The notes under the pieces: generated by a model | Seen by the model: the letters and a program-made list of their open reading frames with translations, nothing else | What the model was told of the DNA's origin: nothing | Database searches by the model: none | Made by a program: the position numbers and the translations under genes | NCBI GenBank assembly: GCA_902373525.1 | Contig: CABKMN010000013.1 | Span: 1 to 50,977 of the forward strand | DNA length: 50,977 bases | From: an uncultured Bilophila sp. | GTDB taxonomy: Bacteria > Desulfobacterota > Desulfovibrionia > Desulfovibrionales > Desulfovibrionaceae | Reading direction: 5' to 3' | Shown: positions 1 to 8,167 of the stretch, in pieces | Layout: the number at the start of each line of letters is the position of its first letter | How positions within the stretch are numbered: the stretch's first letter is position 1

Positions 1-2
1 CC

Positions 3-113
3 CCTGCGGCCCCCGGACCGGAAAACGCCCCCGGCCCCGCACGGATCGTACTCTGCCCTCGCCCCGCGCTGATTACGGCCCCGGCATGGCTGGCGGGATA
101 CTTCGCCGCGTAG
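3..113 (+). CDS. C-terminal fragment of an unidentified protein
   Basis: An open frame enters from the left edge and stops at TAG 111-113. The visible 36 residues are Pro/Ala-rich and end in a hydrophobic stretch (ALITAPAWLAGYFAA). A rho-independent terminator follows 15 bp later, which supports a real gene end on the + strand. The strand opposes the prophage tail genes, so it may belong to the ASCH/toxin-antitoxin cargo block. No function can be assigned. Confidence 0.35.
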   Translation, partial: PAAPGPENAPGPARIVLCPRPALITAPAWLAGYFAA

Positions 114-127
114 GTTGCTGGAAAATA

Positions 128-166
128 CAAGCCGGGACGGAGACAACGCCCCGGCTTGCTCTTTTT
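128..166 (+). terminator. Rho-independent terminator
   Basis: A 9-bp stem, CAAGCCGGG (128-136) with CCCGGCTTG (150-158), is followed by a T-rich run. It closes the partial gene at the left edge and precedes the ASCH gene. Confidence 0.7.
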
Positions 167-191
167 CAGCAACCTGAACCGGAGAAAAACC

Positions 192-599
192 GTGCAAGAA
201 ATGAAAGCCTTATCTGTGCGCCAGCCGTTCGCGTCGCAAATCGTCATCGGGGAAAAGACCATCGAATGGCGCTCAAAACCGTTCAACTGGCGCGGCCCTC
301 TGGTCATCTGCGCCTCGAAAAGCGCGATCATCGAGCTGGACAACGGGAAACGGCTGCCCGTGGGCGTGGCCCTCGGCATCGTCGATGTAGTGGGATGCCG
401 CCCCATGACGCGGGAAGACCTTGCTGCGGCGTGCTGTGAGGACTACGAGGACGAGATGTACGGTTTCGCATGGGAGCTTGCCGACCCGCGCGAGGTCGTA
501 CCGGTGCCCGTCAAAGGCATCGTTGCCCCGTGGCCGTGGAGAGGCCCGGAACTGACGCTGTGCCCCGGATGGCACGACAGGAACGTATTGGACGACTGA
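192..599 (+). CDS. ASCH-domain protein
   Basis: The protein of about 135 aa opens with MKALSVRQPFASQI and carries GEKTIEWRSKP, the conserved N-terminal signature of ASCH (PUA-like, RNA-binding) domains. Some ASCH proteins hydrolyse modified cytidines; the role here is unknown. GTG 192 is chosen because GGAG lies about 7 nt upstream; ATG 201 is the alternative and gives 132 aa. It is followed by a terminator and then by yefM-yoeB, making a small accessory block inside a prophage late region. A 46-bp near-copy of its 3' end occurs at 8474-8519. Confidence 0.75.
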   Translation: MQEMKALSVRQPFASQIVIGEKTIEWRSKPFNWRGPLVICASKSAIIELDNGKRLPVGVALGIVDVVGCRPMTREDLAAACCEDYEDEMYGFAWELADPREVVPVPVKGIVAPWPWRGPELTLCPGWHDRNVLDD

Positions 600-640
600 G
601 CGAAGCCCCCGGCCAAAAGGAAGGGGGCTTCGCACATGAA
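600..640 (+). terminator. Terminator after ASCH gene
   Basis: Stem GCGAAGCCCCC pairs with GGGGGCTTCGC (600-633). The T-run is weak, so termination strength is uncertain. Confidence 0.5.
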
Positions 641-689
641 CCAGACGGTGAGGGGGAACGGTTTTTAGGCTCGTCTTCCCTTGACGGAC

Positions 690-722
690 CTCTTATTTGT
701 ACCTATTTTTGTACAAAAAGGA
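690..722 (+). promoter_or_regulatory. yefM-yoeB operator
   Basis: The palindrome TTTGTACAAA (712-721) lies 7 bp before yefM, with an imperfect half copy TTTGTACC at about 694-701. YefM family repressors are known to bind TGTACA-core palindromes, so this is the expected autoregulatory operator. The regulatory role is inferred from family knowledge. Confidence 0.65.
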
Positions 723-728
723 GCTGTC

Positions 729-983
729 ATGTCTCAGGCCATTACCTATTCGGAAGCTCGACAGAATCTGGCCGAAACGATGAACCGCGTTTGCGATCAT
801 CATGAGCCGGTCATCATTACCCGGCAGAAGTCGCCCTCCGTGGTTATGATGTCGCTTGAGGATTATAACTCCATCATGGAAACGGCGTACCTGCTTCGTT
901 CGCCGGCCAACGCCGCACGGCTCAGGGAAGCGATACAGGCCGCAGATACAGGTAAGGCCATTCCGCATGAACTGGAGGACTGA
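729..983 (+). CDS. yefM: YefM-family antitoxin
   Basis: This 84-aa Phd/YefM protein begins MSQAITYSEARQNLAETMNR, the family's N-terminal DNA-binding half, and continues with the conserved VVMMSLEDYNSIMETAYLL segment. It binds and neutralises YoeB through its C-terminus and represses its own operon with the toxin as co-repressor. ATG 729 is preferred over the longer upstream frame because AAGGAG sits just upstream and the family starts here. The stop is 2 bp from the toxin start, so translation is coupled. Confidence 0.92.
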   Translation: MSQAITYSEARQNLAETMNRVCDHHEPVIITRQKSPSVVMMSLEDYNSIMETAYLLRSPANAARLREAIQAADTGKAIPHELED

Positions 984-985
984 TC

Positions 986-1246
986 ATGCTGCTCACATGG
1001 ACGCCGCAGGCGTGGGAGGACTACCTCTACTGGCAGCATGCGGACAAGCGCACGATCAAAAGAATCAACGAACTGCTGCGCGATGCCATACGAAATCCCT
1101 TTGAAGGGCTTGGAAAACCCGAACCGCTCCGGTTTGATCTCGCCGGATGCTGGTCACGCCGCATCAATCAGGAAGATCGACTCGTCTATAAAGTGGACGA
1201 AAAAAGCGAAGCCCTGATCATCCTCCAATGCCGTTACCATTATTGA
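986..1246 (+). CDS. yoeB: YoeB-family toxin
   Basis: This 86-aa RelE-superfamily ribosome-dependent mRNA endonuclease has the family motifs: WTPQAWEDYLYWQ at the N-terminus, PEPLRFDLAGCWSRRINQEDRLVYKV in the middle, and the catalytic C-terminal CRYHY. Expression is co-translational with yefM. It lies in the left cargo block of the prophage, where such pairs commonly act in stabilisation or anti-phage defence. Confidence 0.93.
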   Translation: MLLTWTPQAWEDYLYWQHADKRTIKRINELLRDAIRNPFEGLGKPEPLRFDLAGCWSRRINQEDRLVYKVDEKSEALIILQCRYHY

Positions 1247-1255
1247 ACCGCAGCA

Positions 1256-1292
1256 AAAGCCCCGTTCGCCTTGGCCACGAACGGGGCTTTTT
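1256..1292. terminator. Bidirectional terminator between yoeB and tail genes
   Basis: AAAGCCCCGTTCG (1256-1268) pairs with CGAACGGGGCTTT (1278-1290), with T-rich flanks on both strands. It separates the rightward toxin gene from the leftward tail chaperone gene. Confidence 0.8.
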
Positions 1293-1627
1293 CACTTTTT
1301 CACATACCGGGCCGGGAACAATACCCCCTCAATCAGCATGACCTTCCGGAAGTTCCCTTCCGGGTCGTCCGTACGGTCGCATTCGGCGCGCACGGCTTCG
1401 AGGCGGATGGGCCGGGCCTGCCCCGCCATACCCACGAAATCGCGGGCGTGGATGTCGCACATCTGCCAAAGGTAGACGGCCAGCTCGTTTTCAGGAGCCA
1501 GTTCCACCTCCGGCGTTCCACACGTCTCACAGGGCGGTTCCAACCCGTCGAGCGCCCATGTCGCCCGGCATTCGGCGCAGCTCGCCGCGTTGTCCGCTAG
1601 GCGTCCGCACCAGTCCCGGAGTTTTTT
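1292..1627 (-). CDS. -1 frame extension of tail assembly chaperone (gpGT-like)
   Basis: This open frame has no good start of its own. It overlaps the end of the 128-aa chaperone frame and continues for about 110 residues (from LRDWCGRLADNAASC), including two CxxC-type pairs (CAEC, CETC). It is reached by -1 slippage at A AAA AAC (1627-1621), giving a fusion like lambda gpGT. It ends directly at the terminator shared with yoeB. The role, chaperoning tape-measure protein during tail assembly, is inferred from this architecture. Confidence 0.75.
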   Translation of the reverse strand, partial: KKLRDWCGRLADNAASCAECRATWALDGLEPPCETCGTPEVELAPENELAVYLWQMCDIHARDFVGMAGQARPIRLEAVRAECDRTDDPEGNFRKVMLIEGVLFPARYVKK

Positions 1628-1983
1628 TCTTCCGCCGCCTTTACGAAGGAGAGCTCGCTGGAAACCGCGCTGTAGACGATCCCCATGAGGTTGGGGTTCA
1701 CCTCCCACAGTTCCCTGATCATGTCCTTGGAAAACGGAATGGGCGTGCCGTCTTCGAACTCGAAGCCTTCCCAGCCCGACAAGGCTTTCTGAAGGTGCAG
1801 GACCTTGAAGCGGCGGTCCACCAGTTCGGGGGTGCGCTTTTCATTGGCGTTGAAGGTGCGGGACTTGAGCCGCAGGCCGTCCAGCTCGGTTTCCGTCAGG
1901 ACGCGGGCGTACACGCCGGAATCGTCGGGGAAGCACTTGATGAAGGCGGTATCTCTGGCCGTGGCGTCGTTCACGAATTTCAT
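1597..1983 (-). CDS. Phage tail assembly chaperone, short form (gpG-like)
   Basis: The 128-aa protein starts MKFVNDATARDTAFIK at ATG 1983, with GAGG upstream; the longer frame to 2439 only overlaps the tail protein gene. It follows the major tail protein gene, the usual place for tail chaperones. Its last codons contain a frameshift heptamer, so the zero-frame product ends 10 codons later (SGTGADA) while a minority would continue in frame -1. A tape-measure gene should follow to the left but lies outside the window. Confidence 0.7.
   Translation of the reverse strand: MKFVNDATARDTAFIKCFPDDSGVYARVLTETELDGLRLKSRTFNANEKRTPELVDRRFKVLHLQKALSGWEGFEFEDGTPIPFSKDMIRELWEVNPNLMGIVYSAVSSELSFVKAAEEKNSGTGADA
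1621..1627 (-). promoter_or_regulatory. Programmed -1 ribosomal frameshift heptamer
   Basis: On the minus strand, frame-0 codons GAA GAA AAA AAC TCC contain the canonical X XXY YYZ heptamer A AAA AAC. Slipping back one base leads to CTC CGG GAC and opens the 1292 extension. Position and reading frames match tail chaperone recoding sites of long-tailed phages. Confidence 0.8.
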
Positions 1984-2062
1984 GATGTTGATCCTCTGGC
2001 TGAAAGTTGAAGTGGTGGTTGAAGAATGGCCCCACCGAAAAAGGAGGCGGCGGGAGCCGGAG

Positions 2063-3460
2063 CTACTCCAGAATGATTTCCACGGCGTCTTCGAGGGCCA
2101 CGCCGAGGATATCGGAGGATTGCGAAAGGGTGACGGTCGCGGAATCGGCGTTGATGGCGGGCATCTTGTTCTTGATGCGGGGGCAGGCCACGACGACCTT
2201 GCGGCCTTCCTCGCTGCCGAATTCCGCGTCGAACCGGACTTCCTTGCCCTCGCTGCCTTCCCTGAGCCGTTTGGCGGCGTCGTTGCGCATGTAGTATTCA
2301 AAATCCACGCTGGAGGCCCGCATGGTGTCGATGGGCTGGCCGGGGAAATGGTCGCCAAGCTCGTCGGTAAACTCTGTAGGTGTGGAGAACTTGATGGTGC
2401 AGGAGCGCATTTTTCCGGCTGTCCCGTCGATGCGGACAACGGAATCGGTATTCTCCATCTCCGCGCCGATGGCGGGGCCGTAGGGCATCCACCACGTCAC
2501 CACATCGTCCACGGCCCATGCGCCGGAGATGCCGGGCGCGACGGTCAGCGTGTTTGTCCGTTCGTCCACGGCGGTCACGGCGTAGCCCTTGCCGGAATTG
2601 TCGTCTGCCTTGGTGGTGTTCTGGACTTTCTGCCCTACGAAAAACACCTTCGCGTCCTCGACAACTATGGAAGTCGCGGAAGCCTGCGCCTCAGTTGCCA
2701 CAGCGGAAGGGCCGGCGTTGAAGACCCGGCATCCGGTGAGGGTTCCGGTCAGCTCCACGGCCCCTTCCTTGATGACGGCGATGCTGGCGTCCGTGACGTG
2801 GCAGCCCTGCACGGCTTGCAGCGTCTTATCGATGACGATCCATGCTGAGACGTTGGGGCGGCACAGGGCTTGTACGAAGGCCCGACTTTTCAGGGAAACG
2901 GAGGCACCGGATGCGCCGGATGCCGCCGTAGTGCCCTTGTACCCTCTGGTCAGTTCGGAGAGGAGCCACTTGCCGGGGGTGGCGGCGTCCTTTACGGCTT
3001 TGCGGTAACGGATCAGTTCCTTACCGGATGGGGTGCTGGTCACTTCGATGACGCCGCGCAGGGGAACATGGCCCGACGTCACGGTGACGGCAATCTGTGC
3101 GTCGCTGTCCGTGAGTGCATCGGCAAGGGTGCCGGTGAAGGGTGCCGCCAACTTGCCCTGAAGCGCCTGTATGAGGGCGTCTCCCTGCATGGGGGCATCC
3201 AGAGTGTTGGGGCGCAGGTACATGCCGAAATTGGCTGTGGCGGGGCTGGCACTGTTGTTGAACACGTTCAGTTTATTGAGCGTATTCGCCTTTTCCTTGC
3301 TGTCGGAGGTGGGGATTTCCTGATTGGCGAACACATCGGCGGTGACGTTGATAATGTCGGTCACGGCGGGGAATTCGAGCGTTTTGTCCGCGCTCTCCTT
3401 CACCACCCACATATTCTGGTTGCGGGAAAGGGCGACGTTCGGGCAGGTGTTTTCGCTCAT
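2063..3460 (-). CDS. Major tail (tube) protein, putative
   Basis: The 465-aa protein starts MSENTCPNVALSRNQNMW at ATG 3460 (GGAG upstream), overlapping the preceding stop as ATGA. It is Ser/Thr/Val-rich, beta-type, with no cysteine clusters or signal peptide. Its central region (about 190-330) looks like an inserted Ig-like or decorator segment, which would explain a length above that of simple tail-tube proteins. Position between the tail-terminator-like gene and the tail chaperone supports the assignment. Confidence 0.6.
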   Translation of the reverse strand: MSENTCPNVALSRNQNMWVVKESADKTLEFPAVTDIINVTADVFANQEIPTSDSKEKANTLNKLNVFNNSASPATANFGMYLRPNTLDAPMQGDALIQALQGKLAAPFTGTLADALTDSDAQIAVTVTSGHVPLRGVIEVTSTPSGKELIRYRKAVKDAATPGKWLLSELTRGYKGTTAASGASGASVSLKSRAFVQALCRPNVSAWIVIDKTLQAVQGCHVTDASIAVIKEGAVELTGTLTGCRVFNAGPSAVATEAQASATSIVVEDAKVFFVGQKVQNTTKADDNSGKGYAVTAVDERTNTLTVAPGISGAWAVDDVVTWWMPYGPAIGAEMENTDSVVRIDGTAGKMRSCTIKFSTPTEFTDELGDHFPGQPIDTMRASSVDFEYYMRNDAAKRLREGSEGKEVRFDAEFGSEEGRKVVVACPRIKNKMPAINADSATVTLSQSSDILGVALEDAVEIILE

Positions 3461-3894
3461 GCTTTGCTCCTCTGAGTTGTATAAAAGGTATGCAGATCGA
3501 CGGTGGCGGACAGGATATAGCGCCCATCCTGCCCCGTTCCGGGTTCCTGTAGCGTTGTTTCCTCGCATCGGAGTTCACCGCCGGAAGGCAGGGGGAGGAC
3601 GGTACGGCGGAAGGCGTTTTCGATGCGCCCCTGTAAGGCGTAGCCCGTGGGGACGGGCATGTCCGGGGGCAGGGACAGCGTGACGACATAGACACCCACG
3701 CGCTTGGAGAGGGCTTCCGGTCCGCCGAGTTCCCCACGGAAGCTCTTGCCCATGCTCAGCTTGCGGGTAAGGAGCACCTGATCGGGTGAAGGCGTGGTTT
3801 TTTGCCCCATCGGAAGGATGCGGGCGTCGGCGCCGACCGTCTGGAAGAGCAGGGCATCCAACACGGCGTAGAGATCGAAGAGGCTCGCGTACAT
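3457..3894 (-). CDS. Putative tail terminator / tail completion protein
   Basis: This 145-aa protein starts MYASLFDLYAVLDALLFQ at ATG 3894, overlapping the upstream stop, and its own stop overlaps the tail protein start (ATGA). Size, order (after the HK97-gp10-like gene, before the major tail protein) and the mixed beta composition fit minor tail or tail-terminator proteins. The family is called mainly from synteny. Confidence 0.5.
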   Translation of the reverse strand: MYASLFDLYAVLDALLFQTVGADARILPMGQKTTPSPDQVLLTRKLSMGKSFRGELGGPEALSKRVGVYVVTLSLPPDMPVPTGYALQGRIENAFRRTVLPLPSGGELRCEETTLQEPGTGQDGRYILSATVDLHTFYTTQRSKA

Positions 3895-4376
3895 CAGGCT
3901 TCCCTCGCCATTTGCCCGAGTTGCTCCGCGGCTTCCCGGAAGGTAAGGGCGATGAAGCCTGCGGGGGCCTGCTCGGACCATCCGGCCTCAAGGAAAGGCA
4001 TATAGTCGAGATCGCTTGTGACGCTGAACGACTCCGCGTCGGCCCTCACTTTGGCGATGGCTTGTTCCACGGCGGCCGACACGTCGCCCCGAAACTCGGG
4101 GTAATCGCCCGCCGGGGGCACGGCGTCGCTCGGTTCCGCGCCGAGGTTCCATGACGCCCGCGCCCGGCCCGTGTCTTCCGGGGTTCGCTCCACCAGTGTC
4201 CGGTAGGCTTCAAAGGCCACCAGAGCTACGGTACTCCGGGCGTATTCTGCATACAGGGCGCACATCTCCGTCATGGCCTTGTCGAGTGCGCGGGCGTCGG
4301 ACGTGCTCAGACGGTCGAGTTCGGCCATGCGGCGTTTGATGGCCTGGTGGCGGCTTTCGATGGCGGCAATATCCAC
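3894..4376 (-). CDS. HK97 gp10-like head-tail component
   Basis: This 160-aa protein has a helical N-terminus, then VERTPEDTGRARASWNLG, the typical PxDTGxxRxSW core of HK97 gp10/tail-component proteins. The C-terminus includes YMPFLEAGWSEQAPAGFI, also conserved in that group. GTG 4376 is chosen because GAGGG precedes it and it lies 2 bp after the upstream stop; ATG codons about 23 residues downstream are alternatives. Confidence 0.7.
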   Translation of the reverse strand: MDIAAIESRHQAIKRRMAELDRLSTSDARALDKAMTEMCALYAEYARSTVALVAFEAYRTLVERTPEDTGRARASWNLGAEPSDAVPPAGDYPEFRGDVSAAVEQAIAKVRADAESFSVTSDLDYMPFLEAGWSEQAPAGFIALTFREAAEQLGQMAREA

Positions 4377-4378
4377 GG

Positions 4379-4747
4379 CTACCCTCTGCGGATCAGGATG
4401 TTGTGGACCAGTGCCGTATCCCCCGGGGCCACGGGTGCGGAGTCCGCGACGCTCCATGTTTCGCCGTCCATGATGATCTGGTCGGGGACGGCGGGCACGG
4501 GAAGGCCGGAAGCTGCGGCGAGGATGATGCAGTCCCCAAGCTGTACGGGCAGCTCCGGGTTTTCTTCGATTTTGGCGTTCTTGCGTATGCCCTTGAACGG
4601 GATATCTTTGATCGAAGGTTCATAACGCATGGTCTGATCGTTGTAGACCTGTCCATCCTTCTTCTGACGGTAGATCATCCGTTTGCCGAACTTGTTGATC
4701 AACTGGCATGCGGTCCTGCCCACGCTGGCGTACAGGGATGCGCTCAT
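4379..4747 (-). CDS. Putative head-tail connector / minor structural protein
   Basis: The 122-aa protein (MSASLYASVGRTACQLINKF) ends in a region, DQIIMDGETWSVADSAPVAPGD, typical of small phage connector proteins that follow the DnaT-like connector and precede HK97-gp10. The start overlaps the previous gene by 4 bp, so it is translationally coupled. Family not named with certainty. Confidence 0.5.
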   Translation of the reverse strand: MSASLYASVGRTACQLINKFGKRMIYRQKKDGQVYNDQTMRYEPSIKDIPFKGIRKNAKIEENPELPVQLGDCIILAAASGLPVPAVPDQIIMDGETWSVADSAPVAPGDTALVHNILIRRG

Positions 4748-5256
4748 CCTCTTCCCACCTCCACGAGTCCGGCACTCTCGCCGGAGCAGACGGTGCCGAG
4801 CCCGGCAAGCAGGCCGGACAGCGAGGGGAATACTGTTTCCACCGGGGCCGTGCCGTTGTAGGCGATGCTGATCACGTCCACGCTCAGGCTGGCGATGTCC
4901 CCGCCCCGGTCGAGCGGGGCGAGGTAGTCCTGTTCGGCGAAGAAGCCCGCCAGTTCGCAGCAGGCCTCGACGACTTCCGCCGGAATTTCATCCGGGAGGA
5001 GGCCCCCGTCCCGCGTGACCACGCCGACGCGGGGCCATGCCATACGCTGTGCGCGGGTCGCCTTGCATCCGGCCCAGACGACCTTGCGGTTGAGCCAGTC
5101 CGAAGCGCGAATCAGCGCGGCTTCCTTCCGTGCGTCCGTCAGCTCGGCAGCCCACACTTCCGTCAGTCGGGCGGCATGGTAGGCGTCGGCGTCGGCAAGA
5201 CCGGCGAAGCTGTTGGCCCCGGCGGGCAGGGTTCCGTCTTCAACGATGAGAGACAT
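4744..5256 (-). CDS. DnaT-like-domain head-tail adaptor protein
   Basis: This 170-aa protein starts MSLIVEDGTLPAGANSFAGL, followed by an ADAYHAARL segment and RASDWLNR. These features are common in the phage family annotated as putative DnaT-like ssDNA-binding protein, which behaves by position as a head-tail adaptor. It sits right after the capsid genes and before the connector cluster. Confidence 0.6.
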   Translation of the reverse strand: MSLIVEDGTLPAGANSFAGLADADAYHAARLTEVWAAELTDARKEAALIRASDWLNRKVVWAGCKATRAQRMAWPRVGVVTRDGGLLPDEIPAEVVEACCELAGFFAEQDYLAPLDRGGDIASLSVDVISIAYNGTAPVETVFPSLSGLLAGLGTVCSGESAGLVEVGRG

Positions 5257-5376
5257 GGCGGCGTTTCCTTTGCTGCGTTCTGTTCTTGGTGCCGGGCGGG
5301 AATCGAAGGATTTCCCCTGCCCGGTCGAAGCGCGGGACAGTGCGCTACTTGCCCTTCTTTTCCCTGGGGGTGCAGG

Positions 5377-5709
5377 TCATGACGGCATTCCTTGAGGATG
5401 GAAGGAATACGCCTGAGGCCGCCCGCCGTCGCTTTCGACGGGGGCCGGGGCATTTCCGGAGGCGAGGATATGGGCCAGCACGTCGGCCTTGGCGGTGATC
5501 GCGGCGGGAATGGAGAGCCCGCGCCCCTTGGCGTATTCGCGCAGTTCCGCCAGCGTCATCTGATCGAGCGGCCTGCCCCCCTCGGCCTCCCGCATCCCGA
5601 CGCCCTCTCCCCAGAGCTGATGGACGGCGGGGTCAAACGCATCCTCGTTGATGATCATGAATCCGCTCTCCGTCTCGGGCGTCGCGATTTTTACGGTGCT
5701 GATGTTCAT
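5377..5709 (-). CDS. Small phage protein with SAP/HeH-like motif
   Basis: The 110-aa protein starts MNISTVKIATPETESGFM at ATG 5709, 11 bp after the coat gene stop. Its middle, DQMTLAELREYAKGRGLSI, resembles the helix-extended-loop-helix (SAP/LEM/Rho-N) fold often found in phage head proteins next to capsid genes. The 120-bp gap to the next gene contains only an 11-codon frame and is otherwise empty. Confidence 0.55.
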   Translation of the reverse strand: MNISTVKIATPETESGFMIINEDAFDPAVHQLWGEGVGMREAEGGRPLDQMTLAELREYAKGRGLSIPAAITAKADVLAHILASGNAPAPVESDGGRPQAYSFHPQGMPS

Positions 5710-5720
5710 GGTGCCGCCCC

Positions 5721-6848
5721 CTACCCCGCGATGCGGCATCCGAGTTCCCGGCGCACCACGTCCGCGCCGTACAGGATGTCATAGCTGAACCGGGTCCGCT
5801 TGTGCTCACGGGAGACTTCCAGACGGAGCGCCAGACCGGAAACCGGGTCCACGGCGGACTGAATGAGATTGCCGAGGCCGTTGGCGGAATCCATCAGCGG
5901 GCGGGTGGCGAAGGCGATGGCGTCGCGGTGGAAGGCGAGGTTCATCACATGGGAACCGGACACCGTGACGACCTCCGAACCCGTGGTGGCCTTGACGAGG
6001 CCGGGATAGATTTTCACGGTGGAGTTGCCCACGGCGAGCGAGACGGCTTCCGTGACCACATAGGTCTGGGCGTCGCCCGCAATGGTCAGGATGTCGCCTT
6101 CCTTGAGGGCGGCGGCATTGGTGGCCTTGGCGAGGCTCACCACCTGCGAACCGGCGGCATTCGCGCCGTTCACGGTAAGCGCGCCTTCCGTCATGATGCT
6201 GGCCTCGAAGGTGGGCACCTGCTGGTCCATCGCCCAGTCGAAGCCGTACTTGCGCCCGATGGTCCCGTCGATGATGGGCCGCGCGTCGCCGGACTTGCTC
6301 ACGTCCGCAAACCCGGACAGGCCGAGCGCGGCGGCTTCCGCGTCGGGGTCCAGCACAATGCGCCGATCATTGACCGGGGCAAGCTGGCGGTTCAGCACCC
6401 TGCGGGCGTTGGTGGCGTCCACCACGGTGGAAAACGGTGTGGTGCCGGGCGTCCCGACGATGCCGTAAAACTTGCGCCCCAGACCGAGCAGGGTGGCGTT
6501 CACGTCGTTGGCGATGGCCTTGACCGCCTCGCTCGCCTGCATGGGAATGACGCCGCGATCCGCCTCCATCAGGTCCTTGTCCGACAGATAGAACGGCGCT
6601 TCCATCCAGCGGTCGAGCTTGATGGTGGCGTTCTCCGGAGTGATGTCGCCCGTGTCCGGCGACGTGGCCCCCGGCGTGACCGCCTGCGCCTTGATCGCCG
6701 AGGGGATGGGCACGTCGATATTGGCCCCCCGCTGCGCGGCAAGCTCGCTGTAGTCCGAGTTCACGAGACGGGGCATGACGCAGGTGCCGCGCAGGGCGAG
6801 CAGCCCCTGTGCGAGCAGCTTGGGGACGATTTTGGACAGTTCGTTCAT
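5721..6848 (-). CDS. Major capsid (P22-type coat) protein
   Basis: The 375-aa protein shows the layout of P22-like coat proteins: an N-terminal segment (MNELSKIVPKLLAQGLLAL), a central insertion-domain-like region (ALKEGDILTIAGDAQTYVV with LTVNGANAAGSQ), and a C-terminal segment (LAFHRDAIAFATRPLM). It lies directly after the scaffold gene in the order terminase, portal, scaffold, coat. It forms the icosahedral shell. Confidence 0.85.
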   Translation of the reverse strand: MNELSKIVPKLLAQGLLALRGTCVMPRLVNSDYSELAAQRGANIDVPIPSAIKAQAVTPGATSPDTGDITPENATIKLDRWMEAPFYLSDKDLMEADRGVIPMQASEAVKAIANDVNATLLGLGRKFYGIVGTPGTTPFSTVVDATNARRVLNRQLAPVNDRRIVLDPDAEAAALGLSGFADVSKSGDARPIIDGTIGRKYGFDWAMDQQVPTFEASIMTEGALTVNGANAAGSQVVSLAKATNAAALKEGDILTIAGDAQTYVVTEAVSLAVGNSTVKIYPGLVKATTGSEVVTVSGSHVMNLAFHRDAIAFATRPLMDSANGLGNLIQSAVDPVSGLALRLEVSREHKRTRFSYDILYGADVVRRELGCRIAG

Positions 6849-6873
6849 GGAAAAATCCTTCTGGTGCGCGCGG

Positions 6874-7665
6874 CTACTGGGCCGCGACGGTTACTTCGCC
6901 CTTGGCGATGGCTTCAAGGTTGGCTCCGAAGGCGCTCATGTCCCCTTTCGGAATGACCTTGCCGCCGGGGACATACGAAACGTTGCCCTGACTCCCCGAA
7001 CCTCCGGGCGCTGTTTTCAGGATGCGGTCCTTCATGGGGTACTTGTCGATGATGTCCTCAAGCGCCTCCTCCGGGGTGGCGAAGGTGCCGGGGTTCGCCC
7101 GACTGTAGATGGGCTGGCCGTTCAGGGTGGCGAGCACCTTCAATTCGCCGTTTTCCTCCTTCACCTCAAAGTGTCTGCCGAACGAGGCATAGGCCACGTC
7201 GGGCGGGAGGACAGTCTTGTCCTTCAGAAAGGCGCTGGAATCGAAGATGCCCTTGACCAGCAGGTTGCGGATGGAGGCATCCCGCGCCGCCAGCTTGTCG
7301 GCGGCCTCCTTCTGGGTGTTGGCGATGGCCTTTTCAAGATCGGAAACTTTCCCGTCATAGGCTTTCTTGATCTCGGCCCTGAGGGCGTCCACCTTCCCCG
7401 CATCAAGGAGCTTCCCGGCGTCGAGGTTGGCGACGGTTTCCAACGCGGACCGTGCCTTCTCCGGATCGAGGCCGTCAAACAGCCGGAGCTTGGCGTTCAG
7501 TCCGTCGAGTTCCTTGCGGCGCCCGGCGGATTCCGCATTGACGCGGGAGAGATCGCCCACCAGCTTGGGCACGTCGTAGGCGAGTTCCTTGCCGTCGTCG
7601 GCAACCCACACGGGGAAGCCGTCCTTCACCACCACATGGCCGGTTTCGTCGAGCTTGAGTTTCAT
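6874..7665 (-). CDS. Capsid scaffolding protein
   Basis: The 263-aa protein starts MKLKLDETGHVVVKDGFPVW at ATG 7665 and is rich in Lys/Glu/Ala helix (about residues 45-130, coiled coil), with a Gly/Ser-rich tail. Acidic-basic coiled-coil composition and position just before the coat gene match phage scaffold proteins, which nucleate procapsid assembly and then leave. Upstream, where portal is expected, lies a 6.5-kb cargo island. Confidence 0.75.
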   Translation of the reverse strand: MKLKLDETGHVVVKDGFPVWVADDGKELAYDVPKLVGDLSRVNAESAGRRKELDGLNAKLRLFDGLDPEKARSALETVANLDAGKLLDAGKVDALRAEIKKAYDGKVSDLEKAIANTQKEAADKLAARDASIRNLLVKGIFDSSAFLKDKTVLPPDVAYASFGRHFEVKEENGELKVLATLNGQPIYSRANPGTFATPEEALEDIIDKYPMKDRILKTAPGGSGSQGNVSYVPGGKVIPKGDMSAFGANLEAIAKGEVTVAAQ

Positions 7666-7822
7666 GGCATCCTTCTCGGTTCGGGTTACGGCTTCGCGCC
7701 GGGGCATTCCTTGGCATCACGCCACAACAAGCGGGCAGCCCCGCATACTTGGGCCTGAGTATAGGCCCGTGCCCCGGATGCGCCGCAAGGGATTGTTGGA
7801 AGGTTTTTGTGGAGGGAAAGAA

Positions 7823-7880
7823 TTGACAGGAAGGATGGAGATAGAGCATATTCTGTTCATCGTAATACGAAGGACATTGT
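7823..7880 (+). promoter_or_regulatory. higBA promoter
   Basis: TTGACA (7823-7828) is followed at 18 bp by CATATT (7847-7852). A short imperfect dyad around TTCATCGTAATACGAA (7857-7872) lies between the -10 box and the HigB start and may be the HigA operator. GAAGGA precedes the ATG. Confidence 0.55.
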
Positions 7881-8159
7881 ATGATTGCCAGTTTTAAAGA
7901 CAAAGAAACACAGCATCTTTTCGAAACAGGCGAACATCGTAAGCTAGGTGATGCGGTACGTTCGGCGGTACGGAAATTGAGGATTCTACATGCGACAACC
8001 AAGCTGGAATCTTTGCGGATACCCGCCGGGAACAGGCTTGAAGCCCTGCGCGGAGATCGGGCGGGGCAGTTCAGTATCCGCGTCAATGACCGCTGGCGTA
8101 TCTGCTTCACATGGGAAGACGGAAACGCGTATGATGTCGAAGTAGTGGATTACCATTAG
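7881..8159 (+). CDS. higB: HigB-family toxin (RelE superfamily)
   Basis: This 92-aa toxin contains MIASFKDKETQHLFETGE, KLRILHATTKLESLRIPAGN, RLEALRGDRAGQFSIRVNDRWRI and the C-terminal VEVVDYH. These are hallmarks of the HigB/RelE ribosome-dependent mRNase (plasmid-maintenance killer type). The toxin gene precedes the antitoxin gene, the order typical of higBA. It begins the cargo island placed between the phage scaffold and portal genes. Confidence 0.95.
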   Translation: MIASFKDKETQHLFETGEHRKLGDAVRSAVRKLRILHATTKLESLRIPAGNRLEALRGDRAGQFSIRVNDRWRICFTWEDGNAYDVEVVDYH

Positions 8160-8167
8160 GAGGAAAT

